From Mesobacillus selenatarsenatis SF-1 (GTDB lineage: Bacteria > Bacillota > Bacilli > Bacillales > Cytobacillaceae), in contig NZ_BASE01000008.1 of the NCBI RefSeq assembly GCF_000813125.1, forward strand, positions 62,001-126,000: 64,000 nt of DNA, in the 5' to 3' direction. Below the pieces are notes generated by a model. The model had not been told where the DNA came from. It did no database searches and saw only the letters and a list, made by a program, of their open reading frames with translations. Made by a program: the position numbers and the translations under genes. This document shows, piece after piece, positions 1-8,899 of the stretch; the first letter of the stretch is position 1; every line of letters starts with the position of its first letter.

Positions 1-2
1 AG

Positions 3-752
3 CTGTTCAGACATGAAAGGGCAGCCTTAAGGGAGCACTTCAAGCTGCTGTTATTCCTGGCGGTGACCGGAGTAGTTGGATTTAATCTGCTGATTTATTG
101 GGCGGTCAATTACACGACGGCGATCAATGCAACTTTATTGAATAGTACTAGTCCTCTCTTCATCTTCCTGCTATCAGCTCTTCTGATTGGAGAAAAAATG
201 GAGTTGAAGTACTGGGTGTCGATGGTGATTTCAATTGTCGGTGTGCTGATTGTCATCACGCATGGGTCAGTTGAGAGGATGCTAGCTTTGCAGTTTAATA
301 TTGGCGATTTAATTATGGTGCTGGCTGTGATTTCGTGGTCTTTATATTCTATTTATATTAAAAAGATTTCCGGGAAGCTGCCTTCGCTTGCAATTTTCGG
401 TTTTACGCTTGCGCTTGGTTTTATGGTGATGATTCCAGCTGTGGCTATAGAGTTGGCGTTCGTTCCGGTCGGTGAAGTAAATCTTGCAGAGTGGAGTGCT
501 CTATTTTACATAGGAATTTTTCCCTCCATATGCTCGTTTTTGTTATGGAATCGTGCGGTTGCAATGATCGGTCCATCTAAAGCATCGATTTCTTTGAATC
601 TAATTCCGGTATTTGGTACAGTCGCAGCGTTTTTTATCCTGGGCGAGGTGATTGCCATTCCGCAAATCATTGGCGGATGCCTGGTTTTTATTGGGGTATT
701 CATTACTTCTTTTACGAAAAAGAAAGCAGTGCAGTTGGTTGAAGAGGGTTAA
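3..752 (+). CDS. EamA/DMT-family transporter, 5' end outside window
   Basis: The reading frame is open from the left edge of the window and ends at a TAA, so the start lies upstream and only the last 249 codons are seen. The product is a multi-pass inner-membrane protein with at least seven hydrophobic segments. The stretch from VTGVVGFNLLIYWAVNYTTA through LNSTSPLF to the terminal GGCLVFIGVF helix follows the EamA (DMT superfamily) pattern, as does the polar KKK tail. Such proteins usually export small metabolites, but the substrate cannot be read from sequence. An intrinsic terminator follows directly, so it ends its transcription unit. Confidence 0.85.
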   Translation: MFRHERAALREHFKLLLFLAVTGVVGFNLLIYWAVNYTTAINATLLNSTSPLFIFLLSALLIGEKMELKYWVSMVISIVGVLIVITHGSVERMLALQFNIGDLIMVLAVISWSLYSIYIKKISGKLPSLAIFGFTLALGFMVMIPAVAIELAFVPVGEVNLAEWSALFYIGIFPSICSFLLWNRAVAMIGPSKASISLNLIPVFGTVAAFFILGEVIAIPQIIGGCLVFIGVFITSFTKKKAVQLVEEG

Positions 753-786
753 ATTGAGTGGACAGCGCAAAAAATATATAAACTTT

Positions 787-815
787 GAAACAGCGATTTG
801 TTCGCTGTTTTTTTG
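787..815 (+). terminator. intrinsic terminator after EamA gene
   Basis: An 8-bp stem (AACAGCGA / TCGCTGTT) with a 5-nt loop is followed by a T-run. It lies 35 bases after the transporter stop codon. Confidence 0.8.
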
Positions 816-1026
816 TTGTACCTGTTTTACTTTTTCTATGACTTTTTTAATAGATGAAGGGTCCAAAGGCTTATTCAAGTACTTGTCTCATATTGTCAAA
901 ACATTCATACTTTTTACACTATTAAAATGTTGCTAAGTTAATATATCATTTATTTAGCGTCCCGAAATGTATGAGAAGGAGGGGTGGAATAAGGGGCGAC
1001 GACTTTTTAGAAAGGGGATACATAAA

Positions 1027-2154
1027 ATGGTTAAAAGATTAATGGAAATCGCAACGGCTGCCTTGATCCTTGTGCTTGCGTTCAGCGCACCTGCATATGC
1101 AGCGCTACAGCCTGGAGGGCCGTCTGCAAATGGTAATACTAACATTAACAGTACCCTCTCTTACAATGAAGTTATCAAAATCCTTGAAGACATTGAGAGT
1201 AGCAGCAAGGGACAGGTAGAAGTATCGACGCTTGATCAGTATGGAAAGTCAGAACAGGGCAGAAGTATTTATGTTGCAAAAGTGGGGACAGGACCTCAAA
1301 AAATCTGGATTCAGGCTCAAATCCACGGAAACGAGAAATTGGTTACCGAAGCTGCACTCCAGCTTTTAAAGACGTATGCGAAAAGCGGAGACAAGGATGT
1401 TGAAAAGGTGCTTGAAGAGGCAACACTTTATTTCATCCCAATGTATAATCCGGATGGAGCAGAAATGAACATTCGCCATACGAAATTGGCTGATAGCGGA
1501 AAATTGATTGATTTGAATCGTGATTGGACTCTTAACGGTTTTGAAGCAAAAGAATCAGAAGTGGTTTATGCCTACTGGGCGGATGTTAAGCCTGATTTCG
1601 CCATCGACCTTCACCACCAGGGGCTTAAGCAAGTCTATGGAACGAACGAGTCCACTTCATTCTCGCTTGGAATCTCTCTTGCTCCGGATGGACCTACACT
1701 TCCTGGTACAGGATATAATGACATCACAAAGCAGATGATGGCTTATGTCTATGATGATTTGAAAGATTATGGCTATACACATATTGACCGCTACCAAGTC
1801 TGGATTGATAGAGAAAAAGGAACAGCCTACGATATCGATATCAAGGGCGGAGTTGTGTCAGCGATGATGATGGGGCTGAACTACAAGAGTCTGAACCCGG
1901 AAAACCATAGTCACCCTGCTGTATTCTTTGAGACAAAAGGAAATTCTACTGATGGAAGTCTTGGCCAAAAATCAAATGGATACCTGACAAAGCAGAATTA
2001 CCTGGCTTTGAAATCGTTGGTACACGGATATGTAACTGGAGAAGTTGAAAAGGTGAATCCAGAAGACTGGTATAACATCCCGTATTACCCTCTTGCAGGA
2101 TATATGACGGATTATAATGGAATTGTACCTGTTGGACCTGACAGCGGCTATTAA
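1027..2154 (+). CDS. secreted M14-family zinc carboxypeptidase
   Basis: This is a predicted extracellular metallo-carboxypeptidase of 375 residues. I chose the ATG at 1027, behind AAAGGGG, because it gives a clean signal peptide (MVKR followed by a hydrophobic core, cleavage after APAYA). An upstream in-frame ATG at 967 would put a charged extension in front of it. M14 features are visible: HGNE (His100, Glu103) as two zinc ligands, HH at 196-197 for the third ligand, and Glu302 in FFETKG as the probable catalytic glutamate. The hydrolysed substrate is unknown; M14 proteins in Bacillus release C-terminal amino acids from peptides or cell-wall peptides. It is a single gene closed by a terminator. 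Confidence 0.88.
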   Translation: MVKRLMEIATAALILVLAFSAPAYAALQPGGPSANGNTNINSTLSYNEVIKILEDIESSSKGQVEVSTLDQYGKSEQGRSIYVAKVGTGPQKIWIQAQIHGNEKLVTEAALQLLKTYAKSGDKDVEKVLEEATLYFIPMYNPDGAEMNIRHTKLADSGKLIDLNRDWTLNGFEAKESEVVYAYWADVKPDFAIDLHHQGLKQVYGTNESTSFSLGISLAPDGPTLPGTGYNDITKQMMAYVYDDLKDYGYTHIDRYQVWIDREKGTAYDIDIKGGVVSAMMMGLNYKSLNPENHSHPAVFFETKGNSTDGSLGQKSNGYLTKQNYLALKSLVHGYVTGEVEKVNPEDWYNIPYYPLAGYMTDYNGIVPVGPDSGY

Positions 2155-2168
2155 TAGTTTTGTAAGGG

Positions 2169-2206
2169 AGTGTCTCAATTCGATGATTGGGACACTTTCT
2201 TTTTTG
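2169..2206 (+). terminator. intrinsic terminator after M14 peptidase
   Basis: The stem AGTGTCTCAAT / ATTGGGACACT (one G-T pair) is followed by TTTCTTTTTT. Confidence 0.85.
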
Positions 2207-2311
2207 ATTGCATTCGGATCACTATTAAAAAGGAAATTTCCGTGTTGAGGCGAACTTATTAGGTATTGGATTTAGTTTTTTTAAAAGGATGCAACCCTAA
2301 AAGGAGGCCGT

Positions 2312-3136
2312 ATGGAGTCTTTAAAGCCTATTAAAAGAAGCCCTGTGAGAATTTATCTTGGGAAAAAGTATTACCGTTCCAAAAGATATTTGGATTGGAT
2401 TTTCGGGGACAAGAAATTCTCTGTGAAAAAAGAAGATCGTCCGCTGAAACAGCTGGTATTCACCCATCAAACTTTGCTCCTTCGGGAATTGAAGGATGTT
2501 GATATGTGGTTACAGCATAACAAGGTGAAAAATCTCAAAATCGCTACCAAAAAGCTGAATAAAGTGATCATCCGGCCTGGTGAAACCTTCTCTTATTGGC
2601 GGTTACTTGGAAATACAACGAAGAGCAAAGGTTATGTTGATGGAATGATCCTTCATTATGGAAAGGTTACGACAGGGGTTGGCGGGGGTCTATGCCAATT
2701 ATCAAACCTGATCTATTGGATGACTTTGCACACTCCATTAACCATTACTGAAAGGTATCGGCATAGCTACGATGTTTTTCCAGATTCCAAAAGAAGTCAG
2801 CCTTTTGGCAGTGGGGCTACTTGTGCTTATAATTACCTTGACCTGCAAATTAAAAATGAGACGAACAACACCTATCAATTAGTTGTTTATTTGAGTGACA
2901 CTCATTTAGTTGGTGAATGGAGGTCCGAATCCCAACCGATCCAAACGTATGAAGTGTATGAACGGGAGCATTTAATCACTCGGGAATACTGGGGAGGATA
3001 TGTTAGACATAATACCATTCACCGAAAGGTATTCAACAAGGAGAAAATACAAATTGATGATGAGTTCGTTACTGAAAATCACGCGATCATGATGTATGAA
3101 CCTTTGCTGGAGCAACAGACTGAGAAAGTTAATTAG
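2312..3136 (+). CDS. VanW family protein
   Basis: A 274-residue protein with an AAAAGGAGG ribosome binding site. The central region (about residues 90-200) has the VanW-domain signature: IIRPGETFSYWRLLG, then GGGLCQLSNLIYW with a conserved cysteine, then HSYDVFPD. VanW was first seen in vanB-type vancomycin-resistance clusters, but the domain is widespread in Bacillota and its biochemical role is unsettled. No vanH/A/X partners are nearby, so resistance should not be inferred. No signal peptide or membrane segment is visible. It stands alone between a terminator and the next gene. Confidence 0.85.
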   Translation: MESLKPIKRSPVRIYLGKKYYRSKRYLDWIFGDKKFSVKKEDRPLKQLVFTHQTLLLRELKDVDMWLQHNKVKNLKIATKKLNKVIIRPGETFSYWRLLGNTTKSKGYVDGMILHYGKVTTGVGGGLCQLSNLIYWMTLHTPLTITERYRHSYDVFPDSKRSQPFGSGATCAYNYLDLQIKNETNNTYQLVVYLSDTHLVGEWRSESQPIQTYEVYEREHLITREYWGGYVRHNTIHRKVFNKEKIQIDDEFVTENHAIMMYEPLLEQQTEKVN

Positions 3137-3200
3137 AATACATAAGGTTTTTGAAAAAGTAAATCTGTAGGGGATTAATTTCAAAGTAGGAGGATTACAT

Positions 3201-4076
3201 ATGTACGAAGAAGGTTTTGTAGAGGTTACCGGCGGGAGAGTCTGGTATGAAATTTATAATAAGGGTGCGGAAGGGACACCGGTTGTTATTTTACATGGTG
3301 GGCCAGGGTCTTCGACTTATTCGTTAAAAGGTTTGAAGGCGCTGGGCAAGGATCGCCCTGTTGTCATGTATGACCAGCTTGGCTGCGGGAAGTCGGATCG
3401 TCCGGATGATCTGTCGCTTTGGAATGTTGACCGGTTTGTTGAGGAGCTCGGACAGGTTCGTGAGGCGCTGAAGCTAGATGAAGTTCATATTCTTGGACAT
3501 TCATGGGGTACGACTTTGGCAGCAGCTTATGTGCTGACAAAGCCGAGCGGAGTGAAGAGCGTGATTTTTTCAAGTCCGTGCCTGAGTGCACCGTTGTGGG
3601 AAGAGGACCAGAAAAGGAATATTGCCAAGCTGCCGGAAGACGTACAGGAGACGATCATTCGCTGCGAGGAAAGCGGTGAGACGGATTCTGAAGAATTCAA
3701 GGCAGCAATCAAAGAGTTCAATAAGCAATTCGTATTCCGAGGTGAGCCAGATTTAGAGTGGCTGAAAGCTGGAGCTGGCATGAAGAACCCTGTTGTGTAT
3801 GAAACAATGTGGGGGCCATCTGAATTTACGGTGAAGGGCAATCTTAAGACTTTCGACTGCACACCTCAGCTGGGTGAGATTGAGTGTCCGACGCTTTATA
3901 CATGCGGCCGTTTTGATGAGGCAACACCAGAATCGACTGAGTATTATGCCCGTTTAACGCCAGGGTCTGAGTTCCATGTTTTTGAAAAAAGTGCCCATAT
4001 GCCTTATATGGAAGAACCGGAAGAGTATTTGCAGGTGATTGGGGATTATTTGAAAAAAGTGGATCGCCAGGTTTAA
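3201..4076 (+). CDS. pip: proline iminopeptidase-like alpha/beta hydrolase (S33)
   Basis: A cytoplasmic 291-residue alpha/beta hydrolase with AGGAGG eight bases before its ATG. HGGPG at residues 32-36 (oxyanion hole) and GHSWG with Ser101 as nucleophile are the hallmarks of proline iminopeptidases in family S33. YDQLGCGKSDRP between them is also typical. The C-terminal CGRFDEATPE and KSAHMPYMEEP supply the probable Asp and His. The expected reaction is removal of N-terminal proline from short peptides, though S33 members vary in substrate. It is monocistronic; the cobalamin leader begins about 170 bases downstream. Confidence 0.88.
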   Translation: MYEEGFVEVTGGRVWYEIYNKGAEGTPVVILHGGPGSSTYSLKGLKALGKDRPVVMYDQLGCGKSDRPDDLSLWNVDRFVEELGQVREALKLDEVHILGHSWGTTLAAAYVLTKPSGVKSVIFSSPCLSAPLWEEDQKRNIAKLPEDVQETIIRCEESGETDSEEFKAAIKEFNKQFVFRGEPDLEWLKAGAGMKNPVVYETMWGPSEFTVKGNLKTFDCTPQLGEIECPTLYTCGRFDEATPESTEYYARLTPGSEFHVFEKSAHMPYMEEPEEYLQVIGDYLKKVDRQV

Positions 4077-4190
4077 CTTTCACTCCCATTTGCTTTGTCC
4101 TAAGGTTGCTTTATATGGAGCGTCGGATAAAAAAATGGTTCGTAGTTTTTTAGATTGATAAAAAATTTCGCGGAAATTTTATACAAATTA

Positions 4191-4221
4191 TTACTTATGC
4201 CGACATTATTTTGTGTATAAT
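4191..4221 (+). promoter_or_regulatory. candidate promoter of the cobalamin operon
   Basis: A perfect TATAAT at 4216-4221 lies 19 bases after a weak TTACTT -35-like hexamer. Transcription would start just before the riboswitch aptamer at 4249. The -35 assignment is tentative. Confidence 0.45.
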
Positions 4222-4248
4222 AACAATCAGCGGAAAATTTAATACACA

Positions 4249-4526
4249 AAGAATCTGGTGTCTTATAGACGGAGTTGTCGTTTATAGACTTAATAGGGAA
4301 GTTGGTGAAAATCCAACGCGGTCCCGCCACTGTAAATGGGAGCTTCAAGCCAATGCCACTGTACTTAGTATGGGAAGGCGCTTGAAAGCGATGACCATGA
4401 GCCAGGAGACCTGCCTGATTCTTAGCGCCACAACCTACGAGGATAGGAGGTGTTTGGAACGATTCTGGCTTTCTATCAGAGGAACCGATACAAACATCTC
4501 CATGTATAAAATGGAGGTGTTTTTTT
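4249..4526 (+). promoter_or_regulatory. cobalamin riboswitch with terminator platform
   Basis: The B12 box AGCCAGGAGACCTGCC sits at 4400-4415. The upstream conserved core runs from GGGAAGTTGGTGAAAATCC to GCGGTCCCGCCACTGTAA (4296-4335). The P1 helix can close between AAGAATC (4249-4255) and GATTCTT (4417-4423). The expression platform holds a 10-mer GGAGGTGTTT at 4446-4455, repeated at 4513-4522. Either copy can pair with AAACATCTCC at 4492-4501, giving an antiterminator or the terminator. Adenosylcobalamin binding is expected to switch off the salvage operon that starts at 4610. Confidence 0.95.
4492..4526 (+). terminator. riboswitch-controlled terminator
   Basis: The stem AAACATCTCCA / TGGAGGTGTTT is followed by a T-run and lies between the B12 aptamer and btuF. 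It is the off-state hairpin of the riboswitch. Confidence 0.88.
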
Positions 4527-4609
4527 AGTTTAATAGACAGATTTCTTAGAGGGTGCCAATAAGGCAAGCCTATTTACATTGATTAAAAGATTATTTGGAG
4601 GAATGAGAG

Positions 4610-5584
4610 ATGAAGAAGTTTAATGCCTTTTTGATTGCGCTATTATTAACAATTTTTGCACTGGCAGGCTGTGGTGGCGGCAATGCCGATCAGAACAAGG
4701 AAAACACTGCAAAGAAAAATGAAACAGCACAGCAAGCAGAAATGAAATTCCCTGTCACAGTAACGGATGTAACGGAAAAGGAAGTCACCATTGAAGCGAA
4801 GCCAGAAAAAATCGTTTCACTGATACCTAGCAATACGGAAATTGCCTATGGATTGGATTTGGGAGAACAAATTGTCGGCGTCTCTGATTTTGATAATTAC
4901 CCTGAAGAAGTGACAAAAAAAGAAAAGATTGGCGGAATGGAATTCAATGTTGAAAAAATCCTTTCATTAAAGTCTGATCTTGTCCTGGCACATGAATCCA
5001 GTGCCCATAATAGTGAAGCAGGACTTCAACAGCTAAGAGATGCTGGGATTCCGGTTCTTGTCGTAAACGATGCAACAAACTTCGATGAAGTTTACGAGAC
5101 GATCAGTTTGATTGGCACAGCTACAGGTGAGAAGGAAAAGGCGGAAACATTAATTGCGGATATGAAACAGAAAGTCGAGGACATCAAAGCAAAAGCACAG
5201 GCAATAAAAGAGGAAGACAAGAAAACGGTGTTAGTTGAGGTTTCACCGGCACCGGACCTATATGCTGCTGGTAAAAATACGTTCGTTGATGAAATGCTGC
5301 AAATCATTAACGCTAAAAACTCTGTAACAGAAGAAGGATGGCCAAAGATGGAAGCAGAGTCGATCATTAAAAGCAATCCTGACGTGATTGTAACAACATA
5401 TGGCTACTATACTCCAGAGCCAATTAAGAACGTCTTAAGCCGAGAAGGCTGGGAGACCATCACGGCTCTTAAAGAAAACCGTGTCGTAGATGTCCATTCT
5501 GATAAAGTTACGCGTACAGGTCCAAGGCTTACCGAGGGAGTAGAGGAGCTTGCAAAAGCTGTTTATCCGGACATTTTTAAATAA
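4610..5584 (+). CDS. btuF: cobalamin/corrinoid-binding lipoprotein (BtuF-like)
   Basis: The substrate-binding component of a B12-type ABC importer, 324 residues, first gene behind the riboswitch. The lipobox LAGC (Cys near residue 21) anchors it to the outer face of the membrane. The periplasmic-binding fold runs from PEKIVSLIPSNTEIAYGLDLG through KIGGMEFNVEKILSLKSDLV to PRLTEGVEELAKAVYPD, as in BtuF/BtuF-like proteins. The permease and ATPase (btuC, btuD) are not adjacent, so they must be elsewhere or shared. The riboswitch and the cbiZ neighbour favour corrinoids over iron-siderophores as ligand. The next gene starts 68 bases after its stop codon. Confidence 0.9.
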   Translation: MKKFNAFLIALLLTIFALAGCGGGNADQNKENTAKKNETAQQAEMKFPVTVTDVTEKEVTIEAKPEKIVSLIPSNTEIAYGLDLGEQIVGVSDFDNYPEEVTKKEKIGGMEFNVEKILSLKSDLVLAHESSAHNSEAGLQQLRDAGIPVLVVNDATNFDEVYETISLIGTATGEKEKAETLIADMKQKVEDIKAKAQAIKEEDKKTVLVEVSPAPDLYAAGKNTFVDEMLQIINAKNSVTEEGWPKMEAESIIKSNPDVIVTTYGYYTPEPIKNVLSREGWETITALKENRVVDVHSDKVTRTGPRLTEGVEELAKAVYPDIFK

Positions 5585-5651
5585 TAAGTTCTTCACTGCC
5601 AAAAATCCCGTTACCCAGACAGCTGAAACTATTTCAGAGGGGGCAGAGCAA

Positions 5652-6323
5652 GTGAAAATAGGCCAAGTTCTTCTTAGTATATCTGAAAAGTTCGTTGTAT
5701 TAGAATCACCTATTCCCTTAAAAGCAATGTCTTCTGGTGTTGTCGGCTCAGGTACCGGATGGTACAACGCCTTCGTCAACCGGCATGTGGACAAAGATTA
5801 CGATTGCAGTGACCACCGCCAAGAAATGATTCACTATTTAAGTCAGCACGGATTCGACCCAGCCAAAACAGTGGGGATGATGACGGCTGTAATGCTAGAG
5901 GATGTAAGCTTTAAGCTATATCAGGAAGAAGGATTCTCTGTTTTTATCGTGGTTACCGCAGGGGTTGGTAATGCTGTTGACGTCTCGAGGAGTGGGCAAA
6001 ATCCATATGAAAAATCCCAGGGAACAATTAATACGTGGGTATTTATTAACGGAGAGCTGACAGAGGAAGCTTTTATCCAAAGCATTATGACGGCTACAGA
6101 AGCGAAAACAAAGGCGTTGCACGATTTGGAGGTCAGGGACCGTTTTACCGGGACGATAGCAACAGGTACATCTACAGACAGTATCTTGATTGCAGCTACC
6201 CAGCAAGGAAAAAAGCTGGAGTATGCTGGCAGTATTACACCATTGGGCATGGTGATTGGCAATGGTATTCATGAATGTACGGTGAGCGCCATCAAGAACA
6301 GCAGGAAAAGGGTGAGCAAATGA
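5652..6323 (+). CDS. cbiZ: adenosylcobinamide amidohydrolase CbiZ
   Basis: CbiZ cuts the aminopropanol arm from adenosylcobinamide and releases adenosylcobyric acid, so the cell can remodel imported corrinoids. The frame is open from 5550, inside btuF, but GTG at 5652 has GAGGGGG upstream and gives the usual length (223 residues). Family landmarks are MSSGVVGSGTGW, MMTAVMLEDV, VVTAGVGNAVDVSR and the C-terminal TGTSTDSILIAA. The stop overlaps the cbiB start as ATGA, so the two are translationally coupled. Having cbiZ beside cbiB allows disassembly and reassembly of the nucleotide loop arm. Confidence 0.93.
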   Translation: MKIGQVLLSISEKFVVLESPIPLKAMSSGVVGSGTGWYNAFVNRHVDKDYDCSDHRQEMIHYLSQHGFDPAKTVGMMTAVMLEDVSFKLYQEEGFSVFIVVTAGVGNAVDVSRSGQNPYEKSQGTINTWVFINGELTEEAFIQSIMTATEAKTKALHDLEVRDRFTGTIATGTSTDSILIAATQQGKKLEYAGSITPLGMVIGNGIHECTVSAIKNSRKRVSK

Positions 6324-7303
6324 TTCTGAATCATCTTATCGCCTTGACGATAGCTGTCATCATTGATTTGATTATTGGTGATCCCCCGGATTGGCCGCAC
6401 CCTGTCAAATGGATGGGATCGCTGATTAACAGGCTGGACCAGCGCTTGAATGTCGGTCCTAATAGAAAGTCAAAAGGAGTGGCGATGACCGCTGTCGTCC
6501 TGCTGATCGCCGGAAGCGCTGCCCTCCTGGTGACGTCTGTTTTCTACCTTCTTCATCCGGTTGCCGGAATCATGGTGGAAGCCATACTGATTTCGACAAC
6601 AATTGCGCAAAAGAGCCTGAAGGAAGCGGCACTTTCGGTATATTATCCACTCGTAAACGAAGATTTAGAAGAAGCGAGACATAAGCTTTCTTGGATTGTT
6701 GGCCGTGATACTGAATTGCTGGAAGAACCGGAACTTGTCAGGGCGGCAGTAGAGACTGTAGCCGAAAACACGAGCGACGGAATTACCGCGCCGCTGTTTT
6801 GGGCGCTGTTGGGCGGAGCTCCTCTAGCTATTATCTATCGAGCAATTAATACATGTGATTCCATGGTTGGCTATAAGAACGAAAAATATCTTGAATTCGG
6901 CTGGGCTTCTGCTCGGCTCGATGATGCTGCTAACTGGATACCCAGCAGGATTACGTCTATTTGCATACTGCTTAGCAAGCGTCCGCTATTCATGACCCGA
7001 ACAGATGCCTGGAAGTTGGTAAGGCGTGATGCCAAAAAGCATCCGAGTCCGAACAGCGGCTGGGGAGAGGCTGCTGTTGCTGCCATTCTCGGTGTCCAGC
7101 TCGGTGGCGTAAATTATTATAAAGGTATCATTTCCAAGCGTGCGACGATGGGTGATGCGCTGATCAAACTTGAAAAAAATCATATTTTAGTAGCAAATAA
7201 AATCGTTACAGCGACTGTTCCACTCTTTATCATCTTGCTGTGGCTGGGAGGTTCGCTTTATGAAATGGCCATCTCATGGTTCCAATCCTCACTATTTATT
7301 TGA
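6320..7303 (+). CDS. cbiB: adenosylcobinamide-phosphate synthase CbiB
   Basis: A membrane protein of 327 residues that attaches (R)-1-amino-2-propanol phosphate to adenosylcobyric acid. The start at 6320 overlaps the cbiZ stop (ATGA). Family motifs are IIDLIIGDPPDWPHPVKWMG near the N-terminus, ETVAENTSDGITAPLFWALLGGAPLA in the middle, and NSGWGEAAVAAILGVQLGG in the C-terminal third. About four to five hydrophobic segments are visible. Its 3' end overlaps cobD by 44 bases, and CobD makes its substrate. Confidence 0.95.
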   Translation: MILNHLIALTIAVIIDLIIGDPPDWPHPVKWMGSLINRLDQRLNVGPNRKSKGVAMTAVVLLIAGSAALLVTSVFYLLHPVAGIMVEAILISTTIAQKSLKEAALSVYYPLVNEDLEEARHKLSWIVGRDTELLEEPELVRAAVETVAENTSDGITAPLFWALLGGAPLAIIYRAINTCDSMVGYKNEKYLEFGWASARLDDAANWIPSRITSICILLSKRPLFMTRTDAWKLVRRDAKKHPSPNSGWGEAAVAAILGVQLGGVNYYKGIISKRATMGDALIKLEKNHILVANKIVTATVPLFIILLWLGGSLYEMAISWFQSSLFI

Positions 7304-8339
7304 AGCAATGAATCTGCCTTTTCCGAGTGAGAGGGTTGATTTCAGCGCGAATATTAATCCACTTGGACCACCTCCTATAGTAAAAGAAAATTGGGGAAGT
7401 CTGTTTAAGGTTATTACTGAATACCCAGATCCCGGAGGAACGGTCCTAAAGAAAAAAATGGCCGAACAGGAGGGATTGCAAGAAAGCCAGATCCTGCTTG
7501 GTAATGGCGGCGCGGAAATCATTTCTCTTCTTGGGAGGATGCTATCTGGGAAAAAAGTGGTGATTGTCCAGCCGGCTTTTTCCGAATACGAAGAAGCGTG
7601 CAGGGTTAATGGATGCCAGGTGGAGTACCATCAATTGCAGCCTGACAGCTGGGATTGGATAGGCGATGGCTTATGTGAAAAGCTTGCAGGCGCGGATGCT
7701 GTATTTCTTTGCAATCCGAATAATCCAACAGGTGTCTACTATCCCAAAACTATGGTTCTACAGTTGCTGGAGGAGTGCAGAAAGCATAAATGTCTATTGA
7801 TTGTAGATGAGGCTTTTTACGATTTTCTCGCGGAGTACGAATCAATCGCCCAATATATAAATGAATATCCGAATTTAATTATTATCAGGTCGATGACCAA
7901 AATGTTTGCCATTCCTGGTCTGAGGCTGGGCTATTTGCTGGCTGATCCATCCGTGATCAAGAGTCTCGGCTCGTTCCAGCCACACTGGAGCATAAATGCC
8001 ATTGCTTTAAAGGCAGGAGAATGGTGCCTCGATTGTGAAACATACATATCAGAAACAATTACATTTATCGAAATGGAAAGACAGCGTCTTTTTCAGTTTT
8101 ATAAAGAACGGAACCTGCAGGTTTCTCCTTCACGAATTAATTTTTATTTATTGAAGGATCCTTCTATGGAAGATCAGCTTCCTTTCCTGAAATACCTGGT
8201 TACAAGAGGAATGATCCCAAGGCACACAGTTAATTTCCCCGGGCTTGAGGGAAGATGGCTTCGTTTTGCCATCAAGGGGCGCAGTGACAATGACAAATTG
8301 ATGGGGGCGGTTGATGAATGGCTGAACAGTCGTCTTTAA
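7260..8339 (+). CDS. cobD: threonine-phosphate decarboxylase CobD
   Basis: A PLP enzyme (359 residues) of aminotransferase class I/II fold that decarboxylates L-threonine-O-3-phosphate to (R)-1-amino-2-propanol phosphate for CbiB. HGSNPHYLF, DFSANINPLGPP, CNPNNPTG, VDEAFYDF and SMTKMFAIPGLRLGY (PLP-binding lysine in SMTK) identify it against HisC, its closest relative. The start ATG at 7260 lies inside cbiB behind GGGAGG. The 3' end overlaps cobU by 22 bases. No PduX-like threonine kinase gene is seen in the operon. Confidence 0.93.
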   Translation: MKWPSHGSNPHYLFEAMNLPFPSERVDFSANINPLGPPPIVKENWGSLFKVITEYPDPGGTVLKKKMAEQEGLQESQILLGNGGAEIISLLGRMLSGKKVVIVQPAFSEYEEACRVNGCQVEYHQLQPDSWDWIGDGLCEKLAGADAVFLCNPNNPTGVYYPKTMVLQLLEECRKHKCLLIVDEAFYDFLAEYESIAQYINEYPNLIIIRSMTKMFAIPGLRLGYLLADPSVIKSLGSFQPHWSINAIALKAGEWCLDCETYISETITFIEMERQRLFQFYKERNLQVSPSRINFYLLKDPSMEDQLPFLKYLVTRGMIPRHTVNFPGLEGRWLRFAIKGRSDNDKLMGAVDEWLNSRL

Positions 8340-8899
8340 TTTTTATAAGCGGGGGCGCTCGCAGCGGGAAAAGTCGTTTTGCCGAAATACTTGCCGGTAA
8401 ATGGGAAGCCGAAGTTTCCGGCCAGCTGCACTATGTCGCTGCTGGACAACCAAGTGATCATGAAATGAAAGAGAGAATCGTGCGTCACCAACAGGATCGT
8501 GAATACAGCGGTTTAAATTGGAGAACCTGGGAGATTCCGAGGAACCTCTCCCCGCTTTCAAGTGTACTTTCGAAGAATGATATTGTTCTCCTGGACTGTC
8601 TGACAACCTTATTGAATAATGAATTTTTTCATGAGGAAGGCCAGTGGAAGGACAGGGAATATGCAAAAACGGTATACAACAAGATTTTAGATGAGATTAA
8701 ACAAGTAGCGAAGCAATCAAGGGCGTTAATAGTTGTCAGCAATGAGGTCCTATGGGAACCAATGGCTGCTCAGGAGCTGGTTTTTGCTTACTCAAAGGTT
8801 CTTGGCCAGCTTCATCAAGCTCTCGTAAAAGAGTGCAATCATGCTTACTTAGTAGAGGCTGGAGTGCCGATTTTGATGAAGGGTGCTGGCAATACATGA
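8318..8899 (+). CDS. cobU: adenosylcobinamide kinase/guanylyltransferase CobU
   Basis: A bifunctional cytoplasmic enzyme (193 residues) that phosphorylates adenosylcobinamide and transfers GMP from GTP to give adenosylcobinamide-GDP. The P-loop GGARSGKSRFAE is at residues 12-23. RIVRHQQDR, with the guanylylated His expected in RHQ, is at 51-59. DIVLLDCLTTLLNN and LIVVSNEVLWE complete the family pattern. The C-terminus ends in VEAGVPILMKG. It overlaps cobD by 22 bases and cbiP by 4. A second, shorter CobU-like gene occurs at 11691. Confidence 0.93.
   Translation: MAEQSSLIFISGGARSGKSRFAEILAGKWEAEVSGQLHYVAAGQPSDHEMKERIVRHQQDREYSGLNWRTWEIPRNLSPLSSVLSKNDIVLLDCLTTLLNNEFFHEEGQWKDREYAKTVYNKILDEIKQVAKQSRALIVVSNEVLWEPMAAQELVFAYSKVLGQLHQALVKECNHAYLVEAGVPILMKGAGNT

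Noticed and set aside
2312-3136. Vancomycin-resistance role for the VanW protein
   Set aside because: VanW domains are common in Bacillota and no vanH, vanA/B, vanX or vanRS genes are adjacent.
4100-4567. Long minus-strand frame opposite the cobalamin leader, and a plus-strand frame at 4211-4528
   Set aside because: Both translate the conserved riboswitch RNA and terminator; neither has a ribosome binding site.
5550-5651. Longer CbiZ start inside btuF
   Set aside because: No ribosome binding site there; GTG 5652 has one and gives the family length.
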